Notes: a model not told the origin generated them from the letters alone. 64,000 bases of DNA from Cladorrhinum sp. PSN259 (GCA_033725935.1 MU867111.1:186001-250000); one strand, 5' to 3'; shown: positions 1 to 10,379, numbered from the stretch's first letter. Made by a program: numbers and translations.

Positions 1-786
1 TCTTGTTCCTCGCCCCACTCATCCTCCGCGCCCACAAGATGGAGTCTCGCTGCCATCGAGCAGTGGTGGACAGCTTCACCCAGTTATCCTGCACCGCATT
101 CTCGTTATTCGTCTACTCGATCGCGTTCGTTTCGTTCGCTTCGACGCCTGTAGTAAGAGATACGTGGCCGTACTGCGTCAACGTGTGGGATAACGACATT
201 TTCGCCCCGCCCGAGAGGTATTTCTGCATCGTGACGCAGAGTGGTGTTAGTAGCGGGTTGGTTACTTGGTGTGTTTTCTCGCATTGGATCGGAAAGAAAG
301 ATAGGAGGTAACTGACAGAAAGCAAATAGGATTGCGACCGTGTTGATTTGTTTATGTGCCGTGGTTGAGGTTAGAAAGGATAGAGGCGTTGGTGCGATTC
401 GTCTTGGAGGGAGTGATCATAATGGCGAGGAGAGGGATGGAGAGGAGATCCGGACTTTGTTGGGTCAAGAGATCGAGGAGGGAGTAAACAGAGATGAAGA
501 CGTCTTGGCTTAATGTATCGATAGCTGGGTTGGCTTCCATTAACCTACCGGGTTCTTCCGGTTTATTGAGACGGCTCTCCCTTTTCAACCCAAACCTGAC
601 CGGGAGAGAAGCTCCCCAGCACCACTAAAAATCCGTTGCTCTTGCCCGACCCATCGTTCCCAGCACCCCCAGGCCCCTGTTACCTAGCCAGCCCACTGCC
701 CTCACCACAAGGCCAGATACTTCAAGGCTCTTTGAGAGAACCACATGCATCAAAGAAATCGAGGCCGTGGTGTAATGCGCAGCATA
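1..786. other. Left edge, no confident gene
   Basis: An open frame of about 102 codons runs along the + strand from the window edge to 311 and could be the 3' end of a gene that starts outside. Its translation contains a hydrophobic stretch but nothing I recognise. Short minus-strand frames at 113-325 and 352-588 look equally plausible and equally unsupported. I see no clear splice sites or family motif. Confidence 0.3.
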
Positions 787-858
787 GCTAGAGTGGAGTA
801 GTAGTTAACTCGTCACTCTGCCAAAGTGAAGACTCGGGTGCAAATCCCGGCTCTAGCA
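787..858 (+). tRNA. tRNA-Gly (GCC anticodon)
   Basis: The 72-nt sequence folds as a full cloverleaf. The acceptor stem is 7 bp (787-793 with 851-857, perfect), the D stem 4 bp (796-799 with 808-811), the anticodon stem 5 bp (813-817 with 825-829), and the T stem 5 bp (834-838 with 846-850). The 7-nt anticodon loop has T at position 33 and GCC at 820-822, read as glycine. A T-run at 864-870 fits a Pol III terminator. The T loop reads TGCAAAT instead of the usual TTCRANT, and the D loop lacks the GG pair, so the internal promoter boxes are imperfect. It could be a divergent copy or a pseudogene. Confidence 0.7.
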
Positions 859-2900
859 AAACTATTTTTTTGCCTGCTTCCTTTTTTTTTTTTTTTTTTT
901 TTTTTTTTTGGCTGACCGACAAGAAATCTTTTTTTTTTTTTTGAGTCCTCTCTATATCTCGTTTATAATCGTCATTGAAAAGCCAGAAAATGCAAATACA
1001 ACCAGACCACTACTACTTTACATTTACCTTTACTGTCGTACTTGATTTTTATCGCAGGGCTCCCGTCGTCCTCAGCTGTCTGCTTGGAATCTCGATCAAC
1101 TGCCAGATCTCAACGAGGTCAGTCATTTTCTCCCTTCCGATTTTAAATGTACTCTGTATAGACTCGCAAGCGACCAACTTCAACGCATCTTTTATCTTCA
1201 ACCGACAGGTCCCTTGGGTACCGAACTACCAAACCAGCGCACAATTCCTTCCATTCGAAGACTCGGGCCATTCCTCAAGAAACACATTCTAGATTGTTAT
1301 TACGTGTTTAACAAGTATCCATACATGGAGTACATCTTCAATAACCATCAGCGTATCTTAAATACCTATAGAAATCCAGGAATGGCTTCAAGTTGGACAA
1401 GACAAATCATCAGCCTGCGTATGCCTCATGTCCTTTCCGGTCCTCAATACTGTTATCATACCTACCGCAGAACGGTTCTTCGCGCCGCCCGGCACATGGT
1501 CGGTCTCAACCCATAATCACACACATACCCTACTTGTCGTCTGCCGCGGTCATGGTCGAGCAGCGGCTGTTGAAGTTGCAGGTCACGTCAGAGTTTCACC
1601 AAGGCCTTCCTTCCATTGGAACTCTTGGAGGATCTCGGTCAAAGCTGACAAGCACAGATACTACTACAGGATATCAATGATCAGCGATAACCCCTGGAAT
1701 AAAGATTCCAACTAACCCAAACCACTACACTTATTTGCTCCAATTAAAGACCCATTGAATCATAGTTATCCCCTATGTACTCTGTTTACGCCCATATAAT
1801 GGTCGTTGAGGAATTCTTAGCTCCGTTCTACGCATTTCGAATATCCTAACCTGCGTAGGTGATTTCTTCAACCCGGTGGAGGGTAACTGATGTGTCTGGA
1901 GAAGGACTAATCAACAACGCATTTCCCTGCAACGAGGGCATTGCAGTTTCGTTCTTTAAACTGCTTGTGTTCTTTGATTAGAGAGCATCTTATTTATACA
2001 CTGCAGGTTATATCATGAGCTCTATTTACTCAACGTTGGGCAAATACTATTTGATCCTCGTTTTGTATCCCCATGTTCTAGAAGCTGTTTTAGAGTCATG
2101 ATTGTTGGAATAGTCTTTCAGGATCAAGTAGTACCTGCATCAGAATATGCGGCTAGCGGGACCTGGCAACGGCGTGGCAAAACGAGCGGTTTCAAGACCA
2201 GTTTGACCGTTGAACAAAATGTTTATGAGAAACAGTGCAACCTCTCAAATGTGAGCACGACATCAATGGCTGAGGCCTTCAAGCCATCTCGTCGTCTTAT
2301 CTAAACCTTACCATGAGTCCCCGAATCAGCAAATGCAAATTGTCAATAGACAAAAACAGAGGGGGAGCACCGACAGAGAACAACATACCACGTCATTTTG
2401 CGGGCCGCACCGTGGGGGAATCTCAAAGGGGAAGGTCATGCACCGGTAGTTCTCTGCAAGCTGCCGCTAGAGTTGATTGCTCCGTGGTTAATTGAGGAAA
2501 GTCTTGGCCCGACCTTCCCAAACCTTCTAATTTGCCCCTAGCGCCTTCTGACCAATGCCTGCCAATGCTGGGTCGGACCCCAAGATCCCCGCATGCACAG
2601 CGCATAACGATGGCAAGAGATTGACGACCGCCTGCCAAATGGGGGAGGTGGGACACGACGCACTGTACACACATCTTATCATCTGTGTGCGCCATTTCCC
2701 CGGTTGAGGGCGTCTCAGCCGACCGACCGACCGGCCGACCAACCCGATCGATGAATGCAAGGCACCTGAGGTGGTACCTTACCATCTGCTTGGTAAAATG
2801 TTAAATACCCGACGACTCAATCCATCTCCCCGCCCTGTGACCGCTTGGTTCTGGGTTGGTTGAGAGCCTGTTCATCCCATCGTCACTGCCCTCCCTCAAG
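859..2900. other. Intergenic, homopolymer T tracts, no confident gene
   Basis: Directly after the tRNA lie a run of 28 T (882-909) and a second run of 14 T (929-942). From 975 to 1715 several overlapping + frames of about 100 codons exist (975-1292, 1214-1516, 1428-1715). None has a recognised motif, and I could not join them by a clean intron, so they may be a small unrecognised gene or chance. The stretch 2313-2900 is the presumed upstream region of the carboxypeptidase gene. Confidence 0.4.
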
Positions 2901-4352
2901 ATGAAGCACTCCGTCGCCGCCGCCTCCTTGGCGCTCCAGATCACCTCAGCTGTAGCGCAACAGCTGTTGCCCGTCCAGATCCGGGCGCCCACCGTCGAGC
3001 ACTTTGAGGCCATCGTCGGCAATGACACGTACGATTTCGGTTGCAGGCCCATTGCCCACCCCACCGAGGATGGCCAATACAAGCTCCACGCCCTCTTGAC
3101 CAGGGATCAGATCGAATACCTGACCCACGAGTATCGCGAGGTCGATTCAATCGAGATCCGGGAAACCAAGATTGCCAAGCGCGCTGCCAACGCCCCTATC
3201 GGCTCCGGTGACAGATTCAGCGCCGGTTCCGTCGCACCTCTCGGTCTCGGTACCAAGGCCAGCGGCACCACCATTGCCAGCATCCTGAACGTCAACGAGA
3301 TCAACTCGGCCGTCACCGGGCTGGCCAATGCTTACCCGTCGTCTTTCTTCAAGTACAGCCTTCCCTACTCGACCTTCCAGGGCCGTACCTCGGTCGCCTT
3401 TTACACCGGCGCTGGTTCCAACGTCAACAACTACCGCCTGTACCTCAGCGCCGGCATGCACGCCCGTGAGCGCGGTGGTCCCGACAATGTCATCTACTGG
3501 GTCTCCGACCTTCTCGAGGCCAACAAGACCGGCGTCGGTCTCAAGTATGGCTCCAAGTCTTACACCAATGCTCAGGTGAAGTCTATCCTCAACGCGGGTA
3601 TCGTCATCTTCCCGCTCGTCAACCCCGACGGCGTCGTCTACGACCAATCCTCTGGCTCTCTCTGGCGCAAGAACCGCAACACCAAGTCCGGATCCAGCGG
3701 GTCCTCGATCGGTGTGGACATCAACCGCAACTTTGACTTCCTCTGGAACTTCAAAAAGTACTTTGTCTCCACCGCCTCTCCCGCTTCCACTTCTCCCTCC
3801 TCTGAAGCCTTCTACGGCACCGCTGCCGAGTCTGAAGCCGAGACCAAGAACCACGTCTCGGTTTACACAAAGTTCCCCAAGATCCGCTGGTTCATGGATG
3901 TCCACTCCGCCGCCGGTGACATCCTGTACAGCTGGGGTGACGATGATAACCAGGCCACCACTCCCACCATGAACTTCCTCAACGCCAGCTACGACGGCAA
4001 GCGCGGCAAGGTCGGCGACACCACCTACAAGGAGTACATCCCCTCTACGGACCTCACGGCCGTTAAGACTGTCGCCGATGCCACGGTTGCCGCCATGAAG
4101 GGTGTCGGCGGCCGCTCCTACACTTCGATCCAGGCCGTCGGTCTCTACCCTACCTCTGGCGCTTCTGACGATTACGCCTTTTCGAGGTTCTGGGCCAAGC
4201 CCGGCGTCAACAAGGTTTATGGATACACCATGGAATTTGGATACTCGACCAATTTTTACCCTACTCTTACCGAGTTTAACCAGAATATCTTGGATACCAA
4301 TGCCGGGTTCATGGATTGGGCCTTGACTGCCATTTCGGTTGGTCTTGAGTAA
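2901..4352 (+). CDS. Secreted zinc carboxypeptidase (peptidase family M14)
   Basis: Intronless gene for 483 residues. It would remove C-terminal amino acids from peptides outside the cell. The start is the second in-frame ATG (2901), because it opens directly into a signal peptide (residues 1-19, ending SAVAQ); the upstream ATG at 2856 adds 15 non-signal residues. A propeptide-like region reaches about residue 110, followed by the M14 catalytic domain. Zinc ligands are visible as H187 and E190 in HARERGG and H335 in DVHSAAGD. The substrate-carboxylate pair is N275-R276 in DINRNF, and the general base is E445 in YTMEFGY. Length and order fit fungal metallocarboxypeptidases of the A/B type. The long open frame on the opposite strand (3147-4361) is a shadow of codon bias. 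Confidence 0.93.
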   Translation: MKHSVAAASLALQITSAVAQQLLPVQIRAPTVEHFEAIVGNDTYDFGCRPIAHPTEDGQYKLHALLTRDQIEYLTHEYREVDSIEIRETKIAKRAANAPIGSGDRFSAGSVAPLGLGTKASGTTIASILNVNEINSAVTGLANAYPSSFFKYSLPYSTFQGRTSVAFYTGAGSNVNNYRLYLSAGMHARERGGPDNVIYWVSDLLEANKTGVGLKYGSKSYTNAQVKSILNAGIVIFPLVNPDGVVYDQSSGSLWRKNRNTKSGSSGSSIGVDINRNFDFLWNFKKYFVSTASPASTSPSSEAFYGTAAESEAETKNHVSVYTKFPKIRWFMDVHSAAGDILYSWGDDDNQATTPTMNFLNASYDGKRGKVGDTTYKEYIPSTDLTAVKTVADATVAAMKGVGGRSYTSIQAVGLYPTSGASDDYAFSRFWAKPGVNKVYGYTMEFGYSTNFYPTLTEFNQNILDTNAGFMDWALTAISVGLE

Positions 4353-4515
4353 GCTCGTCACTTTTGTTTTTTTGGATAGGAATTTAGTGTTTGATTTTCT
4401 GTATTTATTGTATATACCTTTATGAACATACTTTTCACATGGTGTTTAACGTCCTGGTTTCTTTCTTTGGTATTGTGCTATCGTCAAGCTTGTGGAGAGG
4501 AGAAGTGTACTGTGT
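4353..4515. other. 3' flank of the carboxypeptidase gene
   Basis: AT-rich 3' untranslated-like sequence between the carboxypeptidase stop codon and the MITE-like element. No gene seen. Confidence 0.4.
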
Positions 4516-4749
4516 CTCCATCGTGACAAAAAAATAGGGACACCAAACCACCTAACCAACACTTCAAACATGAACAACACGGCCAATTTTGCAGCAAACG
4601 GAATGAAATTAATTGTATTCTAATGCCCAGTCAATCCTCCCTCTAATTCTAGGCAATTTTCCAATATTTGAGCAATATTGCCCATCCAGCAATTAATAGA
4701 GATAGTTCCAACTTGTGTTTGGTGTCCCTATTTTTTTGTCATGATGGAG
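4516..4749 (+). mobile_element. MITE-like element, copy 1
   Basis: The 234 bp element is bounded by inverted repeats of about 32 bp. The left arm begins CTCCATCGTGAC, followed by A7 and TAGGGACACCAAA. The right arm is its reverse complement with one mismatch. TGTGT stands on both sides (4511-4515 and 4750-4754), a possible 5 bp target duplication. There is no coding capacity. A second copy in the opposite orientation lies at 7556-7800 and shares the internal sequence (for example AACACGGCCAATTTTGCAGC). The size, terminal inverted repeats and lack of genes fit a non-autonomous DNA transposon; the family was not identified. Confidence 0.8.
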
Positions 4750-5060
4750 TGTGTGACGGTCTCCGCACCCTGCAGGACCATCATGTGGATAGAAGGTGAA
4801 TTACATCATCAGTGCACAGACCATATGGTCTGTGCACTGCAGCAACCCCACTACTTCTTCCACTACTTCTTCCACTGCACTTGCAAACCTTTCCTTTCTT
4901 CCTTCTTCAACTTACTATTCGTGCAAATAGAGGACTTTTCCCACCACCAGCGCCCACGCCTGGCTTGTAGGACCCCCCGACCGCGACAAGGAGGTTCTTG
5001 CTACCCACCAATCTAGACGCCATCCCCTGTCCACGATACTCACCAATTTATTGGCCGCAT

Positions 5061-5151
5061 GCCCGGCTAGATCAATCGGTAGAGCTTGAGACTCTTAAGG
5101 GATTCTCCGATTATAATCTCAAGGTTGTGGGCTCGACCCCCACGTCAGGCT
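5061..5151 (+). tRNA. tRNA-Lys (CTT) with 18-nt intron, possibly decayed
   Basis: The sequence matches the fungal lysine tRNA body: GCCCGGCTAG at the 5' end, anticodon loop CTCTTA at 5092-5097, and a T arm around 5124-5140. The anticodon CTT is at 5094-5096. An 18-nt intron (5098-5115) follows position 37, the canonical site. Compared with the usual fungal gene recalled from memory, there are several changes: GATC for GCTC in the D arm, GCTT for GCGT, C for T at the first T-loop base, and a C-A mismatch in the acceptor stem. Several are C/T or G/A transitions. It sits 300 bp from a MITE-like element and 45 bp from the palindrome element, so this may be a damaged copy. Confidence 0.7.
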
Positions 5152-5208
5152 CAATTCCCGTCGAAACGATTCGATATGCTTTTTGTCTTTTTGTTTTCCA
5201 CGAGCTGA

Positions 5209-5244
5209 CCCCTGCGGCAACTTTGGCCAAAGTTGCCGCAGGGG
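5209..5244. repeat. 36-bp perfect palindrome, left copy
   Basis: Self-complementary over all 36 bases with its centre at 5226/5227 (TTTGG|CCAAA). It is identical to the palindrome at 5406-5441. It could extrude a cruciform or act as a protein-binding site at the element end. Confidence 0.95.
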
Positions 5245-5405
5245 GCTACACCTTCCACCACTTACAGTGCATTAGCGGGTTTTCTTTTGGTAGTGGGTAA
5301 CCTTACATAGTATGCCTAACCACAACAAGTGTTGGTTGGCTGCGTTCTTGATCCCCCCCCCTAAAAAAAAAGCACTTGGAAAACAAAGGGTGGTGGAGCT
5401 GTAGA

Positions 5406-5441
5406 CCCCTGCGGCAACTTTGGCCAAAGTTGCCGCAGGGG
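5406..5441. repeat. 36-bp perfect palindrome, right copy
   Basis: Identical to the palindrome at 5209-5244 and placed just inside the right inverted terminus of the 261-bp element. Confidence 0.95.
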
Positions 5442-5455
5442 TCAGCTCGTGGAAA

Positions 5456-6365
5456 CAGGTTTAAATAAGCCTAGCCTGCTTATCCAATCTAGTCCTATTA
5501 GACCTGACAAAGCTTTGACCGCCCGTTTTTTTTTTTTACTTCAACACCAAAGTTCTCACCCAAACTACAAATGACAAAAATCAATACAAAAGCCTCAGCA
5601 TAAGTATAATAAAAATAATATGCATTAATTGCTGTTTTATCCTTTTAAATGCAATAGTTTTATAATCTATTTAAAATCTTATTATGCGCGAAAGCTGTAG
5701 ATTTTGTTTCTAGCGCGGCCTTGTAGGGTGCGCAAATGTAATTTCACTGTTTTGATTGGCTAGCTAATTGATTGATTTAATCGGCGGAGGTGGTCGGTGT
5801 ATGTGGCTCATCCCTGTCGAGTTCTCCGTCATTTTTACGGATTACACTAATCGATCCCCAACTTTTGCCAAAGTTGCCGCAGGGGTAGCCCATAACTTGA
5901 CCCTTTTCGGCTACGGCGGTTGCGGGCAAATAAAGCCCCCTGTCATGTGCCTGGTTCTTGCCACTAGTTCTCAAGGTCGCATCTGAGTGCACGAACCAGG
6001 TACATATATACATAAGACGGTTTATCTTCCCCATCACGCACTGGCAGTCACGCCCTGTATAACGCTTGGCTACTTCAGACGCCTGTTGATTTTAGACATC
6101 TGTCCGTTTGTCCATTTCATTTAAATATAGTTACTGAACTCTTTATACGGTCACGGGAGAAAGGGGTTGGATTGGATGATATGAATTAGATCGACTATCT
6201 CTTGTAGGTAGGTGAACTAGCTGATAGAAATTGGCCCCAAGCTTCTCTTCACTTTATCGGAAGTATGGTAACTGGGACAAATAATGACCTTCCTCTTCCT
6301 TGTCGTTATTCAAGATGCGGGCAGCCTTTCCCTGGCATTTATGCAGGAGTGTGTCACGGCTCATA
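5456..6365. other. AT-rich intergenic stretch with a degenerate palindrome
   Basis: No gene is supported. At about 5856-5893 a third, incomplete copy of the palindrome occurs: the right arm (AAGTTGCCGCAGGGG) is intact and the left arm has lost its outer part. The region 5560-5700 is strongly AT-rich. Short frames at 5768-5986 (+) and 5777-6037 (-) show nothing recognisable. Confidence 0.5.
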
Positions 6366-7019
6366 TCAGTTGCTGTCTCCCTGGATTATGGACACAAGCC
6401 TGTCCACTTCAGCTGCCAGCTGGCCCAGGCGCTTCTGGGTGTGCTGCATGATATGCGCTAGAGAGCGAGCTTGAATGTCGGCGATGATATTGTCCGGGTT
6501 ATATACGGTGGCAGCCCTGGAGGCGGAAGATGCTTTGACGACAGCGTGATGAACGGAGGGGTTTCTGTCCACCGTGAGAGGAAGGAAATTGTCAGCTATT
6601 GAGTGCTGATTGATCACCACCGCCCATCATAGCTGACTGATCAGGGGTCTGAATGATGAAATGGTTGATATATGTTGGGAACATAGTTCAATCTCATTAA
6701 TCTGCATTACGGCATCCATGTATGGGATAACAGAAACCGAACTTGGACCGGTGGACGCGGAGAAAGTATGGAGGGCAGCAGACAAAGAACTTGAAACATA
6801 CTTGTGATCCGAGGAGAGACCCTTGCTGAAAGTACCAGGAGTATTGCCGGCAGTAGACATATTGCTTGAGGATGATGCAGCAGAGTCAAAGTGCTGGTTG
6901 ACTTGAAAGCGAATTGGCTGAATCAAAAGTGGTGATTTCCAGAAGACGGGGACAGACGGTGCTTGGTAAAATCGAGTGTTGTGGCCAGTTTTTTTCCAAT
7001 CTGCGACTGGGACTGCCAT
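6366..7019 (-). CDS. Small hypothetical protein, one intron
   Basis: I do not recognise the product. Two minus-strand frames can be joined by an intron at 6606-6710 (donor GTAATG, acceptor CAG, both phase 0), giving 182 residues. The start is ATG at 7019. The middle is rich in Ser/Ala/Thr. The last 45 residues (from NPDNIIADIQARSLAHIMQ) look helical with spaced Leu/Ile, possibly a coiled coil. No signal peptide or membrane segment is seen. The join is an inference from frame and splice consensus. Confidence 0.35.
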
Positions 7020-7555
7020 TTATATAACAAGACGGCCTTGGTGACCCGACAGCAGGACGTGCCCCCTCCCCAAAGCTCATCGTTGCCTTACAGCTAGCTG
7101 CTGTGTCCCATTTTAACTTGAGTGAAGGCTACAGCTGACATATCCTGCCTTTTCATCAGCAAAATTGTGCCTCGAACAAGTAGCCGTTGTTAGGAGATAC
7201 TTTCAAGAACTTGAGACCGCGGATGCTGCGAGGTAGACCGACTGACATGCGGCCTAGCAGGTTCCCCGGAAACTTGAACCACACCAACAGAGCGCAAGCC
7301 ACTGGATGACTTGGCGGTCTGGGGCCGTGGACTCACCAAGTAATTTTGGTCACTGATATGATTGGACAGAAGTATCGACAGGCAGTGCGATTTGTGGTGC
7401 TGTTCCAGTTACAGGAAAGGCATGGCTTGAATGCCAAGATAATCGATGCACCAGCGGGCCAGGCGAGTTGAATCGACCGGGCAATGACAGAAAACTCGCG
7501 CTAATGCACCTACCACCACAACGATTAAATCAACTGAATCAAGTTCCAGGTTGGG
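7020..7555. other. Intergenic, no gene seen
   Basis: Presumed upstream region of the small hypothetical gene at 6366-7019. No open frame or repeat worth naming. Confidence 0.4.
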
Positions 7556-7800
7556 CTCCCTCATGACAAAAAATAGGGACACCTACCTCAAGTTGGAACA
7601 AGCTCTATTAATTGCTGGGTGGATAATATCGCTCAAATATTGCCAAATTGCTTAGAATTGAAAGGAGCAATGACCGTGCAATATAATACAATTCACTTCA
7701 TTCTGTTTGCTGCAAAATTGGCCGTGTTGCTCATGTTTGAAGTGTTGGTGTGGGTGTTTTGGTGTCCCGATTTCCATGTCTTTTGTTTGTCGTGACGATA
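7556..7800 (-). mobile_element. MITE-like element, copy 2 (inverted, decayed)
   Basis: This is the reverse-complement relative of the element at 4516-4749. The left arm CTCCCTCATGAC, A6, TAGGGACACC is well kept. The right arm is degraded (GGTGTCCCGATTTCC). The internal sequence aligns along its whole length with copy 1, including CAATTAATAGAG and CATGAGCAACACGGCC. Many differences are transitions. The right boundary is approximate. Confidence 0.75.
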
Positions 7801-8100
7801 GCTTGCCCTTCGCACAACAGGGGTCTGTCTTCAGTCAATGTCCCGTGGTTTCATGCGCTAACATCCATAATAGGTAGTGTTCCACTTTTACCGCAAAAAT
7901 AGGCTTTTCTTTTTCCGAGCCCTTGTCCTAAAAATGTCTATCACTTTTCCGACTAGCTTTTTCAATACTGGTTTCTTCCTCAACTACCCGCCGTGTGGTT
8001 GTGTTACCTAGTGATATTTGCGAGATGCAATGAGAAAATTGAGTGCGCATAATTTGATCAACCCCACAGGAGTGACTGACATCATCATGTGAAGGCTTCG

Positions 8101-8180
8101 CAGCTTCAATGCCCCCCATCCTCCGAGCTTCAATGACCCCATCTTCCGAGCTTCAATAACCTCCCATCTTCCGAGCTTCC
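8101..8180. repeat. Short tandem repeat (about 25-bp unit, 3-4 copies)
   Basis: The unit GAGCTTCAATGACCCCATCTTCC recurs with small changes: CAGCTTCAATGCCCCCCATC, then GAGCTTCAATGACC, GAGCTTCAATAACC and GAGCTTCCGTGAC. It lies in non-coding sequence. Confidence 0.75.
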
Positions 8181-9312
8181 GTGACATGCACCCCGCATTA
8201 CCCGTGAAGGTTTATGTACTGCGTGGCCTGTGCTTACCCACACGAGCGTAAAACAACCTTATTGGTCGGCTCATCTTCGTTCTGTTGCTTCCAGATGCAA
8301 TGGAAGCTGGGGACTGGGTCCCCGGGCCACCAGGGTACATAACCATTCCACCTATTTTGGAGGTATAACAATACAGGTGGTGGCGTAGACGAGACGTGTT
8401 TCCCGATATATTCGCCTCCAGGCGGATGGAGCAGCCCACCAGCGAGCGGCTTGTACCAATATCTCCCTCACCCTCGCCATGCTCTTTGCCGACACGGGGC
8501 AAGTGAAAGGGCCGAGATACGCCGAGGCTCCGTATAATACATCTTGTATGGTCTTACCATTACCAGCTGGTGTTCTAAAAGAAACGAAGCAACTTGTGCC
8601 ACAGATAATGATCACCTGCTCCCGCTCCAGTCTCGACGACTTGTTAGCGGAACTGCCAAATGGGCAGCTGCATGCGTGAATACAACATCTGCTGAAACCT
8701 AGGCGTGGAGGCCTTTTGAAACCAGATATTATGATAATATTCGGGTGGGAACTGCTGGCGGTTTGCACGTTCGTGGTCGGATTTGGTCTGAATATGTTGG
8801 ATTTTTTGTTTTGACCTCCCCGCTTGAAGCACTCGTTGTGCACGAGATTACGCTCTGTTGACCTACACCGGAGAAAGCTTTCTTTACGCCATCTTATACT
8901 CAGAAATTGTGGCAGCCAAGGGTAAACTTTTGCAATGGATGAGCGTGGACCTTTTTAAATGCCTTGAAATTCATACTGTCAAAGCAGTCGACATGGAACA
9001 AGTAGCCGTCGTGGTGATACGAACTGACTACCCCTTTCGAGGCCTCCACCCAGGTATCTTGGAACCCCCTTTCTTTTGTTTACATGGGTCATGCGAGCTA
9101 ATTAATTGGTAACCGTGACAACGTACAGGCCAGTATCATGTACAACTGAATGTGACTAACTTGGGTGACATTTTGAGTGACACCGGCACTACAGCAGCCA
9201 TGGCACCAAACTGATAAAGAGTTCAGAAAGAGGCCAACACGGATACGCACACGTGCACATAAACCATAATTGCTGATCCGAGACATTGACTCAGAGCATG
9301 GTTTAAAAACTA

Positions 9313-9322
9313 GGTATATATA
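9313..9322 (+). promoter_or_regulatory. TATA-like box upstream of the phosphatase gene
   Basis: GTATATATAG lies about 90 bp before the ATG at 9409, followed by a CT-rich stretch. Position and sequence fit a fungal core promoter. Confidence 0.45.
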
Positions 9323-9408
9323 GCCTTCTCCATTCGGTGCGGGTTTTGCATCTCAAAACGCACTAAACTACCCACAACACCATTTACTAGGTTGATATCG
9401 CCCTCACC

Positions 9409-10241
9409 ATGCCTCAAACAGTTTTGTTCATCAGACACGCCCAGGCCCTGCACAATACCAACTGTTAGTAGCACACTGACCTCCAAAAAACGCTGCTCAA
9501 CTTCTAGAATTAGTACTAACCAAGGCTCACTTGTAAGCCGAGTTCAAGAAGACCCTCGACCCCGAGTTGACAGAAGAGGGCAAGGAGCAATGCATCAAAC
9601 TTCGCGATCACCTCAAGGAGAAACTCAAGGACACCAAGGTGGACCTCATCATCGTCAGCCCGATGCAGAGGGCCCTTCAGACGGCAATGATCGGCCTTGA
9701 CTGGCTTATTGAGGAACAAAAAGTGCCCGTCGAGGCTAACGCACTATGGCAGGGTATGATTTTAACCACTGAGGAGAACAAACTACCGCTGGAGAGAAAA
9801 GTTGCACTTATCTAATTGAAACACATTTCTGCAGAGATCTACGACAAACCGTGCGACACCGGACGCCCAATCCCAGTTCTCAGTCAACAATTCCCGCTTG
9901 TGGACTTTTCCAAGGTGGACCCTGTTTGGCCGGACAAGACATCCATTCGAGCAAGACTGTATCGTCCTACCAAGACCGAGGTCCTAGCTCGCGCGGAGAT
10001 GGCGAAGGAGGACTTGCAACGGAGACCGGAGCGGTTCATCATCGTCGTCAGCCACAGCGGGTTTATGCGAAAGGGCCTTGTTGGCAGATGCTTCGCCAAT
10101 GCAGATTATAGAATCTTTAGTCTCACAGAAAACGAGGGCTTTACTGAACATGGCGGCATGGAGAGGGGTGGTATGGGAAGAAGCGAAGGGGAGCATGTAG
10201 AAATTGGGTCTGGTTTGTATGATGATGAATTAGCAACTTAA
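9409..10241 (+). CDS. Histidine phosphatase (phosphoglycerate mutase-like family)
   Basis: Three exons, 9409-9463, 9538-9753 and 9835-10241, with introns of 74 and 81 bp. The first intron has a TACTAAC branch site, and both introns are phase 1. The product of about 225 residues has the catalytic RHA motif (residues 9-11, in LFIRHAQALHN) where most family members have RHG. It also has the second Arg in SPMQRALQTA, an acidic region around EANALWQEIYDKPCDTG, and the second catalytic His in VVSHSGFMRKG. This is the branch of phosphatase-like PGM proteins common in fungi; the substrate cannot be told. It is probably cytosolic, as there is no signal peptide. The start fits because the motif begins within ten residues of it. 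Confidence 0.88.
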
Positions 10242-10379
10242 AAGGGCGCGGGTTTGTTTCTTTTGACTTTTTAGTTGTTTCTCTGAAACCTTGAGGTGCT
10301 TCTTTTTTGTCTCTGGGAAAATATATGGTTTAGCTGTTATAACTTGACACTAGAGTCAACAAAATCGTCCCCTACTAAG

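Larger units (their letters stand above)
5195..5455. mobile_element. Palindrome-ended repeat element (261 bp)
   Basis: Both ends carry the same inverted sequence. The left end reads TTTCCACGAGCTGACCCC; the right end is its exact reverse complement. Each end then holds a perfect 36-bp palindrome centred on TTTGGCCAAA and flanked by TGCGGCAAC/GTTGCCGCA (5209-5244 and 5406-5441). The inverted repeat continues inward imperfectly (CTACA, CTCCACCAC). The middle has no coding capacity. This looks like a non-autonomous transposable element with hairpin-forming termini. Confidence 0.75.
7801..9408. other. Intergenic stretch, short tandem repeat, promoter of the phosphatase gene
   Basis: No gene is supported. 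Open frames at 8352-8843 (-) and 8858-9112 (+) carry no motif. A minisatellite-like repeat occupies 8101-8180 (separate entry), and the TATA-like site of the next gene is at 9313-9322. Confidence 0.4.

Noticed and set aside
3147..4361. 404-codon minus frame opposite the carboxypeptidase
   Set aside because: It is an antisense shadow of a GC-biased gene: Gly/Val/Asp-rich translation with no motif.
8101..8180. Possible CRISPR-like array
   Set aside because: The unit is a directly repeated minisatellite without spacers, and the genome is fungal.
8352..8843. 163-codon minus frame
   Set aside because: No motif, partner exon or codon bias. The region holds only repeats and promoter-like sequence.
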